64,000 nt of DNA from Oceanicola sp. 22II-s10i. Lineage in GTDB: Bacteria > Pseudomonadota > Alphaproteobacteria > Rhodobacterales > Rhodobacteraceae. Positions 18,115 to 26,755 of this stretch are shown piece after piece. Numbering within the stretch: the stretch's first letter is position 1; every line of letters begins with the position of its first letter. The stretch lies in NCBI RefSeq assembly GCF_002210105.1, contig NZ_AQQU01000002.1, positions 360,604-424,603 of the forward strand, given 5' to 3'. The position numbers were made by a program, and so were the translations under genes. The notes below the pieces were generated by a model. The model was not told the DNA's origin. It did not search any database and saw nothing but the letters and a program-made list of their open reading frames with translations.

Positions 18115-20190
18115 ATGACAATCAGGGGGCCGGGTCGCATCCGGTGGGTGGATGCGGTTCGGCTGGGCAGCACAGTGGCAAGAACCGTCAGGATCCGCAG
18201 GGATGGCGCGGTCGCGGTGATCTCCGTCGACAATCCGCCGGTGAACATCCTATCGGCGCAGATGCGTCAGGCGCTCTTTGCCGCGCTCGGGCAGGCCGAT
18301 GGCGATCCGGCGGTGCGGGCCGTGGTCCTTGGCACTGCTGCGGGCGGCTTTCCCGCCCAAGTCAATCCGCGCGAATATGATACCGGGCTGGCCGATCCCG
18401 CGCCCCGCGCGCTGGCCGACCGGATCGAGGGGATGGGCAAGCCCGTCGTGGCCCTGATCTCGGGTCATGTGGCGGGTGCGGGGGCTGAACTGGCGCTGGC
18501 CTGTCACGCGCGGGTGGCCGTCTCGGGATCCGAAATCGCGCTGCGCGAGGCTCTGATCGGCCTCTGTCCCTCGGCGGGGGCCACGCAGCGCCTGCCGCGC
18601 CTCGTCGGGGCCGGGCCCGCGGTCGACATGCTGATCGGCGGTCGTGTCCACGCGGTGGACTCCGACACGGCGGAGGGGCTGTTCGACCGGATCCTGCCTG
18701 CGGAAATGGCCGAGGCGGCGGCGCATGCGCTGGCATCGGAGCTTGCGCAGGGGGACGACTGGGTCCGGACCTGCGACCGCACGGACGGGTTCGGGGACCT
18801 GTCCGCCTATCAGGCGGTGCTGACCGCGCGCCGCAAGCTCGTCCCGCCGGGCGGCGGTGCGGCGGAACGGGCGATCCTGCAGGCGTTGGAGGCCGCGCCG
18901 CTGTTCCCCTATGCCTCGGGCGCGGCGCTCGAGGCGGATTTGTTCGACGAACTGCTGACTAGCGAACGTTCACGCGGGCTGCGCCATGCCCTGGTGGCGG
19001 AAACCCGTGTCAATTCAGGCATCTCCGGGCCGCAGGTCAGCCGGGTCGGGCTACGCGGCACAGGGCTCGGCTCGGCACGTCTGGTGGCGCAACTGGTGCA
19101 GAGCGGTGCGGGCGTCATCCTGTTCGAACCGGACGCGGCGGTCCGGTCGCGGTTCTGCGAGGTGGTCCGGGACACGATCGCACAACGCCCTGCGGTGCCG
19201 GGGGCGGATCCCGACCGGGCGATGCAGAACCTCGCCGCCTCGGGCGACGAGGCCGCGCTGCGCGAGGCCGAAGTCCTGTTCGACCTGTCGGCGGATGCCG
19301 AGGACACCAAGCGTGCCGCGCTGGCCGCCCTGTCCGGCCTGGCCGGGGAAGGGGCGGTGGTGCTGAGCACGACGCGCCACCTGGACGTGGCCGCGCTGGC
19401 CCCCGAGGCGCTGGCGCCGCGGGTGCTTGGGCTGCATCTGCCGAGCCGGCCCTGGCCGGTGCACCTGGCCGAGCTGGCCGTGCGGGACGACACCGAGCGT
19501 GCGGCGGGGCAGCGGGCGCGCCAGATGATGGCGCAGATCGGGCGCTTTGCCATCCGCACCAAGCCCTCGGACGGGATGGTGGGCATGGCGATGGCCGGCG
19601 CGCTGTTCGACGCGGCGGACGAGCTGGTGCGTTTGGGGGCGGAGCCCGAGGCCATCGACGCGGCGCTGAAGCGTCGCGGGATGGGGCGTGGCGTCTACCG
19701 GCTGCTCGGCGACATGGATGCCGATGCGCATGCGGCGCGGCAGGACCGGCGCGGGCGGCAGGACGGACTGTCCAGCCTGATCGCGCGGGCCGGGCTGAAG
19801 CCGGGGCAGGGCGCGGACCACGAGACCGAGGCGGCGGCGCTGGCCAGCCTCGTGACCGAGGCGCGCGGCGGCGAGGCGCCGGTCGGGCACCCCTGGTCGG
19901 GCGAGGAAATCTGGACCTCGATCCTGGCCGCCATGGTGAACGAGGGCGCGCGCCTGCTGGACGCCAAGGTGGCGGCGCGGCCGCTGGCGATAGACGTGGC
20001 GATGGTGCACGGCTACATGTTCCCGCGCACCCTCGGCGGGCCGATGAACGCGGCGGACATGATGGGGCTGTTCACGCTGGTGCGGGCGATGAAGGCATTG
20101 GCCCCGGTCGCCCCCGACCTGTGGTCGCCGCATCCGCTGGTGGTGCAGCTGCAGAAGGACGGGCGGAGTTTCGCGGACCTGAACGGCTGA
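18115..20190 (+). CDS. Divergent FadJ-like fusion: enoyl-CoA hydratase/3-hydroxyacyl-CoA dehydrogenase
   Basis: A 691-residue two-part enzyme. The N-terminal crotonase domain (about 20-210) keeps VDNPPVNILS, the oxyanion-hole segment GHVAGAGAELALACHARVA and the catalytic-type REALIGLCPSAGATQRLPR. A 3-hydroxyacyl-CoA dehydrogenase part follows, but its NAD site reads RGTGLGSARLVAQ in place of GAGTMGxGIA, and the FNPV segment after GLH is replaced by PSRPWP. The C-terminal block has VNEGARLLDAKVA and GGPMNAADMMGLF. Beta-oxidation of acyl-CoA is the family role; activity of the dehydrogenase half is uncertain. A GTG about 20 codons downstream is an alternative start. Confidence 0.82.
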   Translation: MTIRGPGRIRWVDAVRLGSTVARTVRIRRDGAVAVISVDNPPVNILSAQMRQALFAALGQADGDPAVRAVVLGTAAGGFPAQVNPREYDTGLADPAPRALADRIEGMGKPVVALISGHVAGAGAELALACHARVAVSGSEIALREALIGLCPSAGATQRLPRLVGAGPAVDMLIGGRVHAVDSDTAEGLFDRILPAEMAEAAAHALASELAQGDDWVRTCDRTDGFGDLSAYQAVLTARRKLVPPGGGAAERAILQALEAAPLFPYASGAALEADLFDELLTSERSRGLRHALVAETRVNSGISGPQVSRVGLRGTGLGSARLVAQLVQSGAGVILFEPDAAVRSRFCEVVRDTIAQRPAVPGADPDRAMQNLAASGDEAALREAEVLFDLSADAEDTKRAALAALSGLAGEGAVVLSTTRHLDVAALAPEALAPRVLGLHLPSRPWPVHLAELAVRDDTERAAGQRARQMMAQIGRFAIRTKPSDGMVGMAMAGALFDAADELVRLGAEPEAIDAALKRRGMGRGVYRLLGDMDADAHAARQDRRGRQDGLSSLIARAGLKPGQGADHETEAAALASLVTEARGGEAPVGHPWSGEEIWTSILAAMVNEGARLLDAKVAARPLAIDVAMVHGYMFPRTLGGPMNAADMMGLFTLVRAMKALAPVAPDLWSPHPLVVQLQKDGRSFADLNG

Positions 20191-20202
20191 GGCGGTCGCG
20201 GC

Positions 20203-20421
20203 TCAGCCGCCGAGGAAGATCCCGAGGATCACCAGCATCAGCCCGATCACCGACAGGAACAGGGCGCCGAGGTTCAGCGGCAGGACCTTCTGCACGGCGG
20301 CGCGCAGGGCCTCGTCGCTCAGGCCCGCACGGCGGGCGCGGTTGACCCTGACGATCGACAGGACGAGCCCGCAGAGCCCGATGAGCGAGATCGCGGCGCC
20401 GATCCAGACGAGAATTTCCAT
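20203..20421 (-). CDS. Small two-span membrane protein
   Basis: A 72-residue protein with a hydrophobic N-terminal span (about 3-26), a charged middle (RVNRARRAGLSDEALRAAVQKV) and a second span (about 48-69). AGGAAGGATGCC precedes the ATG at 20421. I do not recognise a family. It is convergent with the FadJ-like gene (12 nt between the stops) and divergent from gapR. Confidence 0.72.
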   Translation of the reverse strand: MEILVWIGAAISLIGLCGLVLSIVRVNRARRAGLSDEALRAAVQKVLPLNLGALFLSVIGLMLVILGIFLGG

Positions 20422-20554
20422 GGCATCCTTCCTGTCGCTGCCTGCCTCGCCCGCGCCTAAGCGAAAATGCGCGCCGCGTCCAGCGCGTGAGGCTTGCGGC
20501 ACGGCGGGCCTGCGGGTAGGGGAAAGACCCTGAGCAGCACGGCAGGAGAGTGAC

Positions 20555-20827
20555 ATGCAGGACGATGTGATCGAGAGCGCTGGCGAAGCGAATTACCGCG
20601 TGACGGCGAACGAGCTGCGGCAGTTCATCGAGCGGGTCGAACGTCTGGAGGCCGAGAAGAAGGACCTTGGCGAGCAGGTCAAGGAGGTCATGGCCGAGGC
20701 GAAGGCGCGCGGCTACGACACCAAGGTCATGCGCAAGGTCATCGCGCTGCGCAAGCGCGACAAGGACGACATCGCCGAGGAAGAGGCGGTGCTGGAGATG
20801 TACAAGGAAGCGCTCGGGATGTCCTGA
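20555..20827 (+). CDS. gapR: GapR family DNA-binding protein (DUF2312)
   Basis: A 90-residue protein with the family core LRQFIERVERLEAEKKDLGE, KEVMAEAKARGYDTKVMRK and IALRKRDKDD. GapR of Caulobacter is a nucleoid-associated protein that binds AT-rich, overtwisted DNA ahead of replication forks and aids chromosome replication; the same general role is expected here. The C-terminal part ends EEEAVLEMYKEALGMS. GGAGAGTGAC upstream supports the start. It stands alone, 113 nt before fabF. Confidence 0.9.
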   Translation: MQDDVIESAGEANYRVTANELRQFIERVERLEAEKKDLGEQVKEVMAEAKARGYDTKVMRKVIALRKRDKDDIAEEEAVLEMYKEALGMS

Positions 20828-20940
20828 GCGCCGTTTGGCGTTGCCTTTCCCGTGATGTGGCGTCAGGGGCTGCGGTCTTGCCCCGGTGTCGCAATGCGCG
20901 GTATGAGCAGTTTCGATAAAGGCCGGGGAGAGGGCAGAAC

Positions 20941-22200
20941 ATGCGTCGTGTGGTCGTAACTGGGCTGGGGATGGTATCTCCGCTGGCCAACGGGGTCGAG
21001 GAAACCTGGTCGCGTCTGCTGGCCGGGCAATCCGGGGCGGGGACAATCAGCCGGTTCGATGCGAGCCACCTGGCGACCGACTACGCCTGCGAGATCCCCT
21101 ATGGCGACGGCACCGGCGGCACCTTCAATCCCGACGACTGGATGGAGCCGAAGGAGCGCCGGAAGGTCGACGATTTCATCCTCTACGGCATGGCCGCCGC
21201 CATTCAGGCCGTGCATGACGCCGGTATCGCCGATCTGAGCGAGGCCGAGAAGCTGCGCGTCGGCACGATGATCGGGTCGGGGATCGGTGGTCTGAACTCC
21301 ATCGCCGACACCGCCGTGCTGATCAAGGAGCGCGGGCCGCGCCGGGTCAGCCCGTTCTTCATTCCGGGCGCGCTGATCAACCTGATCTCGGGTCAGGTGC
21401 AGATCCGGTTCGGGTTCAAGGGGCCGAACCATGCACCCGTGACCGCCTGTTCGACCGGCGCGCATGCGATTGGCGATGGCGCGCGGATGATCCAGTGGGA
21501 CGATGCGGATATCGTCGTCGCGGGCGGGGCCGAGGCCAGCATCAGCGAGATCGGGATCGCCGGGTTCAACGCCTGCAAGGCGCTGTCGACCAAGCGCAAG
21601 GACGATCCGACCAAGGCCAGCCGTCCCTATGACGCGGACCGTGACGGTTTCGTCATGGGCGAGGGCGCGGGCATCGTCGTGCTGGAGGAATACGAGCACG
21701 CCAAGGCGCGCGGGGCCAAGATCTATGGCGAGTACCTTGGCTATGGCATGTCGGGCGACGCCTATCACATCACCGCGCCGTCCGAGGATGGCGACGGGGC
21801 GTTCCGGTCGATGACGGCGGCGCTGCAGCGCGCCGGTATCTCGGCGGGCGAGATCGACTACATCAACGCGCATGGCACCTCGACCATGGCCGACGTGATC
21901 GAGCTGGGCGCGGTGGAGCGTCTGCTGGGCGAGGCAGCGGGCGCGGCGACCATGTCGTCGACCAAATCGGCCACCGGGCACCTGCTGGGCGCTGCGGGCG
22001 CGATCGAGGCGATCTTCTCGATCCTCGCGATCCGCGATCAGGTGGCGCCGCCGACCATCAACCTCGACAATCCGGCGGTCGAGACCAAGCTGAACCTTGC
22101 CCCGAACGCCAAGCAGGAGCGCAAGATCGACATCGCGCTGTCCAACAGCTTTGGTTTCGGTGGCACCAACGCGAGCCTCGTGTTCGGGAAAGTCCGGTAG
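20941..22200 (+). CDS. fabF: Beta-ketoacyl-ACP synthase II
   Basis: A 419-residue condensing enzyme of fatty acid elongation. Its thiolase-fold active site is complete: Cys near residue 169 in TACSTGAHAIGDG, His in NAHGTSTMAD and Lys/His in KSATGHLLGAAGA, with the C-terminal GFGGTNASLVF loop. The N-terminus RRVVVTGLGMVSPL is canonical. It is followed directly by mltG, whose ATG comes immediately after this TAG, the common fabF-mltG order in alphaproteobacteria. acpP, a frequent upstream neighbour, is absent here. Confidence 0.96.
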   Translation: MRRVVVTGLGMVSPLANGVEETWSRLLAGQSGAGTISRFDASHLATDYACEIPYGDGTGGTFNPDDWMEPKERRKVDDFILYGMAAAIQAVHDAGIADLSEAEKLRVGTMIGSGIGGLNSIADTAVLIKERGPRRVSPFFIPGALINLISGQVQIRFGFKGPNHAPVTACSTGAHAIGDGARMIQWDDADIVVAGGAEASISEIGIAGFNACKALSTKRKDDPTKASRPYDADRDGFVMGEGAGIVVLEEYEHAKARGAKIYGEYLGYGMSGDAYHITAPSEDGDGAFRSMTAALQRAGISAGEIDYINAHGTSTMADVIELGAVERLLGEAAGAATMSSTKSATGHLLGAAGAIEAIFSILAIRDQVAPPTINLDNPAVETKLNLAPNAKQERKIDIALSNSFGFGGTNASLVFGKVR

Positions 22201-23355
22201 ATGTGGCGGGCAATTGCCTCCAACGCCCTGACCATGCTGATCGTCGCCGTCTTTCTGATGGGCGGCGTCATCATCTGGGGGCAGAATGAATACCGCGCCG
22301 AGGGGCCGCTGAGCGAGGCGATCTGCCTGCGGGTTCCGAGCGGATCGAACATGTCGCGCGTCAGCGCAGACCTGGAAGGCCAGGGCGCGATCAAGAATGG
22401 CATGATCTTTCGCCTCGGGGCCGATTACACCGAGAAGACCGGTCAGCTGAAGGCCGGGGCCTTCCTGATCCCCGCCGGTGCGACGATGGAAGAGATCGTC
22501 GATATCGTCACGCGGGGCGGGGCCAGCACCTGCGGGACCGAGATCGTCTATCGCATCGGCGTGACGCGGTCGCTGCTTGAGGTCCGCGAGCTCGATCCGG
22601 CGACGAACCAGTTCACCGAGACGGTCGAATTCAACCCGGCCGAGGCCGAGGCGCCTGCGGAATACACCGCCGTGCGCGAGGATCCGAACACGCGGTTCCG
22701 GATCTCGGTGGCCGAGGGCGTGACCAGCTGGCAGATCGTGGATTCGCTCAAGCGGTTCGACGTGATGACGGGCGAGGTGGCCGAGGTTCCCGCCGAGGGG
22801 ATGCTCGCGCCGGACAGCTACGAGGTCAGCGACGGGGCCGACCGGGGCGAGTTGCTGGCCCGAATGGAGGCCGCGCAGGAGGCGCTGCTGATCGGGTCGT
22901 GGGAGGCGCGCGCCGCGGGGATCCCGATAGCGACGCCTGAAGAGGCGCTGATTCTGGCCTCGATCATCGAGAAGGAGACCGGGGTCGCGGAGGAGCGGGG
23001 CATCGTGGCCAGCGTCTTCGTCAACCGCCTGCATCGCGGGATGCGGTTGCAGACGGACCCGACGGTGATCTACGGCATCACCAAGGGTCAGGGCGTGCTG
23101 GGGCGCGGGCTGCGGCAGAGTGAGCTTCGGGCGGAAACGCCTTACAATACCTATGTTATTCCGGGGCTGCCCCCGACGCCGATCGCCAATCCGGGCCGTG
23201 CGAGCCTTGAGGCGGCGGTCAATCCGCCGGAGACGGATTACCTCTACTTCGTGGCCGATGGCACGGGCGGTCACGCCTTTGCCCGGACGCTGGAAGAGCA
23301 CAACGAGAACGTCGCGAAGTGGCGGCGGATCGAGGCGGAACGCGCCAACCAGTGA
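22201..23355 (+). CDS. mltG: Endolytic murein transglycosylase MltG (YceG)
   Basis: A 384-residue protein with one N-terminal membrane anchor (about 8-25) and a periplasmic YceG domain. The catalytic Glu lies near residue 257 in ASIIEKETGVAEER, followed by the family segments VFVNRLHRGMRLQTDPTVIYG and YNTYVIPGLPPTPIANPG. It cleaves nascent glycan strands and is thought to end peptidoglycan chain growth. There is no gap to fabF, so translational coupling is likely. A hairpin after the stop probably ends the unit. Confidence 0.94.
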   Translation: MWRAIASNALTMLIVAVFLMGGVIIWGQNEYRAEGPLSEAICLRVPSGSNMSRVSADLEGQGAIKNGMIFRLGADYTEKTGQLKAGAFLIPAGATMEEIVDIVTRGGASTCGTEIVYRIGVTRSLLEVRELDPATNQFTETVEFNPAEAEAPAEYTAVREDPNTRFRISVAEGVTSWQIVDSLKRFDVMTGEVAEVPAEGMLAPDSYEVSDGADRGELLARMEAAQEALLIGSWEARAAGIPIATPEEALILASIIEKETGVAEERGIVASVFVNRLHRGMRLQTDPTVIYGITKGQGVLGRGLRQSELRAETPYNTYVIPGLPPTPIANPGRASLEAAVNPPETDYLYFVADGTGGHAFARTLEEHNENVAKWRRIEAERANQ

Positions 23356-23396
23356 GGCTCGTGCGCCGGCCTGGAAGTTAAGAAAGTGTAAATAAT

Positions 23397-23418
23397 ACGG
23401 GCGCTTGGCGGCGCCCGT
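23397..23418 (+). terminator. Hairpin after mltG
   Basis: ACGGGCGC and GCGCCCGT pair perfectly around a six-base loop, followed by TAACTTT. It ends the fabF-mltG unit just before the GTA promoter region. Confidence 0.6.
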
Positions 23419-23432
23419 TAACTTTGATTTCC

Positions 23433-23461
23433 TTGACTTTGCGAACGGTCCGAAGTAGGAC
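23433..23461 (+). promoter_or_regulatory. Candidate promoter of the GTA structural cluster
   Basis: TTGACT (23433-23438) and TAGGAC (23456-23461) are separated by 17 nt, about 110 nt upstream of g1. The -35 is close to consensus and the -10 is weak, as expected for a promoter that needs an activator such as GafA. This is a sequence-based prediction only. Confidence 0.45.
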
Positions 23462-23487
23462 TTGTGGCACGCTGGAGGAAATGGGCA

Positions 23488-23521
23488 ACGGCCCGGGGTT
23501 CGCACCCCGAGGCCGTTTTTT
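23488..23521 (+). terminator. Strong intrinsic terminator in the GTA leader
   Basis: ACGGCC-CGGGGT pairs with ACCCCG-A-GGCCGT around a TCGC loop (12 bp, one bulged A), followed by six T and TCGTTTT. It lies between the promoter-like element and g1, so transcripts would have to read through it to express the GTA genes. Confidence 0.8.
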
Positions 23522-23568
23522 CGTTTTCGTCGCCGGGGGGCAGACCAGCGCAAAGGGGGCGTGAGTGG

Positions 23569-23898
23569 ATGAGTGCAAGTGAACTGGCGAAGGAAGAGGA
23601 GCGGCTCGGTTGGGAGGTCGAGACGGTCCGGCTTCAGCTGCAGGACCTGATGGTCGAAATGCGCGGACTTCAGGACCGCGCGCGGGACGGGGACGTCGGA
23701 GCGCCGAAAGAGGCGCTGGCGACGGTCCGGAGCGTGCGCGAGTTCCTGGGGAAGGCGGGCGATGTGGAGGCGAAACTTCATGACTTCAAACGACGGCAAG
23801 GCGGAGGCGAGGGACAGTATGTCCTCGACCTCGACGGGGCACGGGCTTCGATCCGGTGCAGGCTGGATCGCCTCCGCCGATGTCAGCATTCAGGATGA
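23569..23898 (+). CDS. GTA protein g1, small terminase subunit
   Basis: A 109-residue, highly charged helical protein (ELAKEEERLGWEVETVRLQL, then KEALATVRSVREFLGKAG). Position and size match RcGTA g1, now regarded as a small terminase that lacks the specific DNA-recognition domain of phage TerS, which fits random host-DNA packaging. The start at 23569 follows a G-rich AAAGGGGGC site. Its 3' end overlaps the start of the large terminase gene in another frame. Confidence 0.85.
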   Translation: MSASELAKEEERLGWEVETVRLQLQDLMVEMRGLQDRARDGDVGAPKEALATVRSVREFLGKAGDVEAKLHDFKRRQGGGEGQYVLDLDGARASIRCRLDRLRRCQHSG

Positions 23899-25189
23899 GT
23901 TCCTGAACGGGCTGGATGAGGGAGAGCTTATGGCTCTCCCTTTTTTGTTCGAGTTCTGGGCGCTGGATCACCAGCTGCCGCCCGAGGGCGACTGGCGGGC
24001 CTGGGTGATCCTGGGCGGACGCGGTGCGGGCAAGACGCGTGCCGGGGCCGAGTGGGTGCGGGCGCAGGTGGAGGGCGCGCGGCCGGGCGATCCGGGGCGG
24101 TGCAGGCGGCTGGCGCTGGTGGCGGAGACGATCGAGCAGGCGCGCGACGTGATGGTGTTCGGCGAGAGCGGGATCATCGCCTGTTCGCCGCCGGACCGGC
24201 GTCCGGAGTGGGAGAGCGTGCGCAAGCGGCTGGTCTGGCCGAACGGGGCGGAGGCGCGGGTGTTCTCGGCGCATGATCCCGAGAGCCTGCGCGGGCCGCA
24301 GTTCGACGGGGCATGGGTGGACGAGCTGGCGAAGTGGCGGCGGGGGCAGGATGCCTGGGACATGCTGCAGTTCGCGCTGCGTCTGGGGGAGGAGCCGCGG
24401 GTTTGCGTCACGACGACGCCGCGGAACGTGCGGGTGCTGAAGACGCTGCTGGATGCGCCGTCGACGGCGGTGACCCATGCACCGACCGAGGCGAACCGGG
24501 CGAACCTGGCGGAGTCGTTCCTGGCCGAGGTCCGGGCGCGCTACGAGGGGACGCGGCTGGGGCGGCAGGAGCTGGACGGGCTGCTGCTGGAGGATTCCGA
24601 GGGGGCGATGTGGACGGCGGCGGGGCTTGAGCGTGCCTGCGTCGACATCGTGCCGGAACTGGACCGCGTGGTTGTGGCGGTCGATCCGCCGGTCACGGGG
24701 CACAAGGGGTCGGACGAATGCGGGATCGTCGTGGCGGGCGTGACGATGCGCGGGGATGTGCGGAACTGGCGGGCCTATGTGCTGGAGGATGCGAGCCTCG
24801 GGGCCGCGACGCCGTCGAAATGGGCGGAGGCGGCGATCGACGCGATGCGGCGGCACGGGGCCGAGCGGCTGGTGGCGGAGGTGAACCAGGGCGGCGATCT
24901 GGTCGAGAGCGTGGTGCGGCAGGTCGATCCGGTGGTGCCGTTCCGCAAGGTCCATGCCTCGCGCGGGAAGGCGGCGCGGGCGGAGCCGGTGGCGGCGCTC
25001 TACGAACAGGGGCGGGTGTTCCATGCGCGGGGGCTGGGCGCGCTGGAGGAGCAGATGTGCGCCATGGCGGTCGGCGGCTATCAGGGCAAGGGGTCGCCCG
25101 ACCGGCTGGATGCGCTGGTCTGGGCGCTGCATGAGCTGATGATCGTGCCCGGCGGGAACTGGATGCAGCCGCGGGTGCGGGCGCTGTGA
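23780..25189 (+). CDS. GTA large terminase (g2)
   Basis: About 469 residues; the packaging motor ATPase and nuclease. Walker A is GGRGAGKTRAGAEWV, Walker B is FDGAWVDELAKW, and the nuclease region includes VVVAVDPPVTGHKG and LVAEVNQGGD. The start is uncertain: ATG at 23780 has GGAGG upstream, ATG at 23819 has GAGGG, and the family-like sequence begins near FLNGLDEGELMALPFLFEFW. Both candidates overlap g1 in a different frame. A gap of 148 nt separates it from the portal gene. Confidence 0.92.
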   Translation: MTSNDGKAEARDSMSSTSTGHGLRSGAGWIASADVSIQDEFLNGLDEGELMALPFLFEFWALDHQLPPEGDWRAWVILGGRGAGKTRAGAEWVRAQVEGARPGDPGRCRRLALVAETIEQARDVMVFGESGIIACSPPDRRPEWESVRKRLVWPNGAEARVFSAHDPESLRGPQFDGAWVDELAKWRRGQDAWDMLQFALRLGEEPRVCVTTTPRNVRVLKTLLDAPSTAVTHAPTEANRANLAESFLAEVRARYEGTRLGRQELDGLLLEDSEGAMWTAAGLERACVDIVPELDRVVVAVDPPVTGHKGSDECGIVVAGVTMRGDVRNWRAYVLEDASLGAATPSKWAEAAIDAMRRHGAERLVAEVNQGGDLVESVVRQVDPVVPFRKVHASRGKAARAEPVAALYEQGRVFHARGLGALEEQMCAMAVGGYQGKGSPDRLDALVWALHELMIVPGGNWMQPRVRAL

Positions 25190-25337
25190 GGCGCGCGCAA
25201 CGGGCACCGTGCGGTGGTCGAGGAGCTTTTTAATCGAATTTGGCGAAAACCTGTCTGCGCGCTTCGAAAGGGGCGTGGACGGAGGAACGGAGCGGCGGGC
25301 CAGAGTGCCCCCGCCCGGAACGGGTCAGGAGAAGCGG

Positions 25338-26510
25338 ATGGGTGTCATCGACTATTTCCGGCGGGCCGAGGCTGCGGTGCCCGAGGTCAAGGCCAGCGCG
25401 ACCGGCAAGGTGGCTTGGGCGGGCTCGGGGCGCGTGGCGTGGAGCCCGCGGGACGTCGCCACCCTGACCCGCACGGGATTCGCGGGCAACCCGGTGGGCT
25501 TCCGCGCGGTGAAGATGATCGCCGAGGCGGCGGCGGCCCTGCCGCTGGTGCTGCAGGACGCGCGGCAGCGGTTCGAGATGCATCCGGTGCTGGACCTGAT
25601 GCGTGCGCCGAACCCGGCGCAGGGGCGGGCGGCGCTGTTCGAAGCGCTGTATGGCCAGCTGCTGTTGACCGGGAACGGGTACCTGGAGGCGGTCGGCGAA
25701 GAGGGTGTGCCGGAGGAGCTGCATGTGCTGCGGTCCGACCGGATGAGCCTGGTGCCCGGCGCGGATGGCTGGCCGGTGGCCTATGAATACGCGGTAGGCG
25801 GGCGGAAGCATCGGTTCGACGTGAGCGGCGGACGGGCGGTGGTCTGTCACCTGAAGAGCTTTCATCCGCAGGACGATCACTACGGGTTCAGCCCATTGCA
25901 GGCTGCGGCGCAGGCGCTGGACGTGCACAACGCGGCGTCGCGCTGGTCGAAGGCTTTGCTGGACAATGCGGCGCGGCCGTCGGGGGCGATTGTTTATCGC
26001 GGGCCGGAGGGGCAGTCGTCGATGACGACCGAGCAATACGACCGGCTGGTGAGCGAGATGGAGAGCCATCACCAGGGCGCCCGGAATGCCGGGCGGCCGA
26101 TGCTGCTGGAGGGCGGGCTGGACTGGAAACCGATGGGGTTCAGCCCGTCGGACATGGAATTTCACAAGACCAAGGAGGCGGCGGCGCGCGAGATCGCGCT
26201 GGCCTTCGGAGTGCCGCCGATGCTGCTGGGGATACCGGGCGAGGCGACCTATGCGAATTACCAGGAGGCGCACCGGGCGTTCTATCGGCTGACCGTTTTG
26301 CCGCTGGTGGCGCGGGTGACGGCGGGGGTCGGGGAATGGCTGTCGGGCTTTGCGGGCGAGGTGCTGGAGCTGAAGCCCGACCTCGACCAGGTGCCGGCTC
26401 TGGCCGCCGAGCGGGATGCGCAGTGGTCGCGCGTCGCGGGTGCGGATTTCCTGAGCGCGCGGGAGAAGCGGGCGTTGCTGGGGCTGCCGGTGGAGGTGGC
26501 CGATGAGTGA
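25338..26510 (+). CDS. GTA portal protein (g3)
   Basis: A 390-residue HK97-type portal. Recognised by GFAGNPVGFRAVKMIAEAAA near the N-terminus, LYGQLLLTGNGYLEAVG, and the clip/stem region GVPPMLLGIPGEATYANYQE. It forms the dodecameric ring through which DNA enters the head. The start MGVIDYFRR is chosen because AGGAGAAGCGG precedes it; the frame is open further upstream but non-coding in character. Its end overlaps g3.5. Confidence 0.93.
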   Translation: MGVIDYFRRAEAAVPEVKASATGKVAWAGSGRVAWSPRDVATLTRTGFAGNPVGFRAVKMIAEAAAALPLVLQDARQRFEMHPVLDLMRAPNPAQGRAALFEALYGQLLLTGNGYLEAVGEEGVPEELHVLRSDRMSLVPGADGWPVAYEYAVGGRKHRFDVSGGRAVVCHLKSFHPQDDHYGFSPLQAAAQALDVHNAASRWSKALLDNAARPSGAIVYRGPEGQSSMTTEQYDRLVSEMESHHQGARNAGRPMLLEGGLDWKPMGFSPSDMEFHKTKEAAAREIALAFGVPPMLLGIPGEATYANYQEAHRAFYRLTVLPLVARVTAGVGEWLSGFAGEVLELKPDLDQVPALAAERDAQWSRVAGADFLSAREKRALLGLPVEVADE

Positions 26511-26742
26511 GGAGCGGGGGCCGGGCGACTGGGTCGGGGCGTCCTTCGATTGCGCGCCGGGGCTGCGGCTGCAGGCGCATGAGCGGCTGAGCCGGGTGCA
26601 GATGGAGAGCCTCGGACGGCGGCTGGACAAGATCGAGGAGATGATCGAGCGGCTGGAGCGGCGGCTGTGGCTGACGGTCTACGGGGTCGTTGGCGTGATC
26701 CTGGCGCAGGCGTTCCAGTCGGTGCTGGAACAGGTGCCCTGA
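26503..26742 (+). CDS. GTA protein g3.5
   Basis: A 79-residue protein with an amphipathic middle (MESLGRRLDKIEEMIERLER) and one hydrophobic C-terminal span (LTVYGVVGVILAQAF). Position between portal and protease matches RcGTA g3.5, a small conserved protein of unclear function in particle production. It overlaps the portal gene by 8 nt. Confidence 0.8.
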   Translation: MSEERGPGDWVGASFDCAPGLRLQAHERLSRVQMESLGRRLDKIEEMIERLERRLWLTVYGVVGVILAQAFQSVLEQVP

Positions 26743-26755
26743 GGCGGAGGTGGTG

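Noticed and set aside
20863..23889. A 1008-codon minus-strand frame
   Set aside because: It is antisense to fabF and mltG, both of which have complete active sites.
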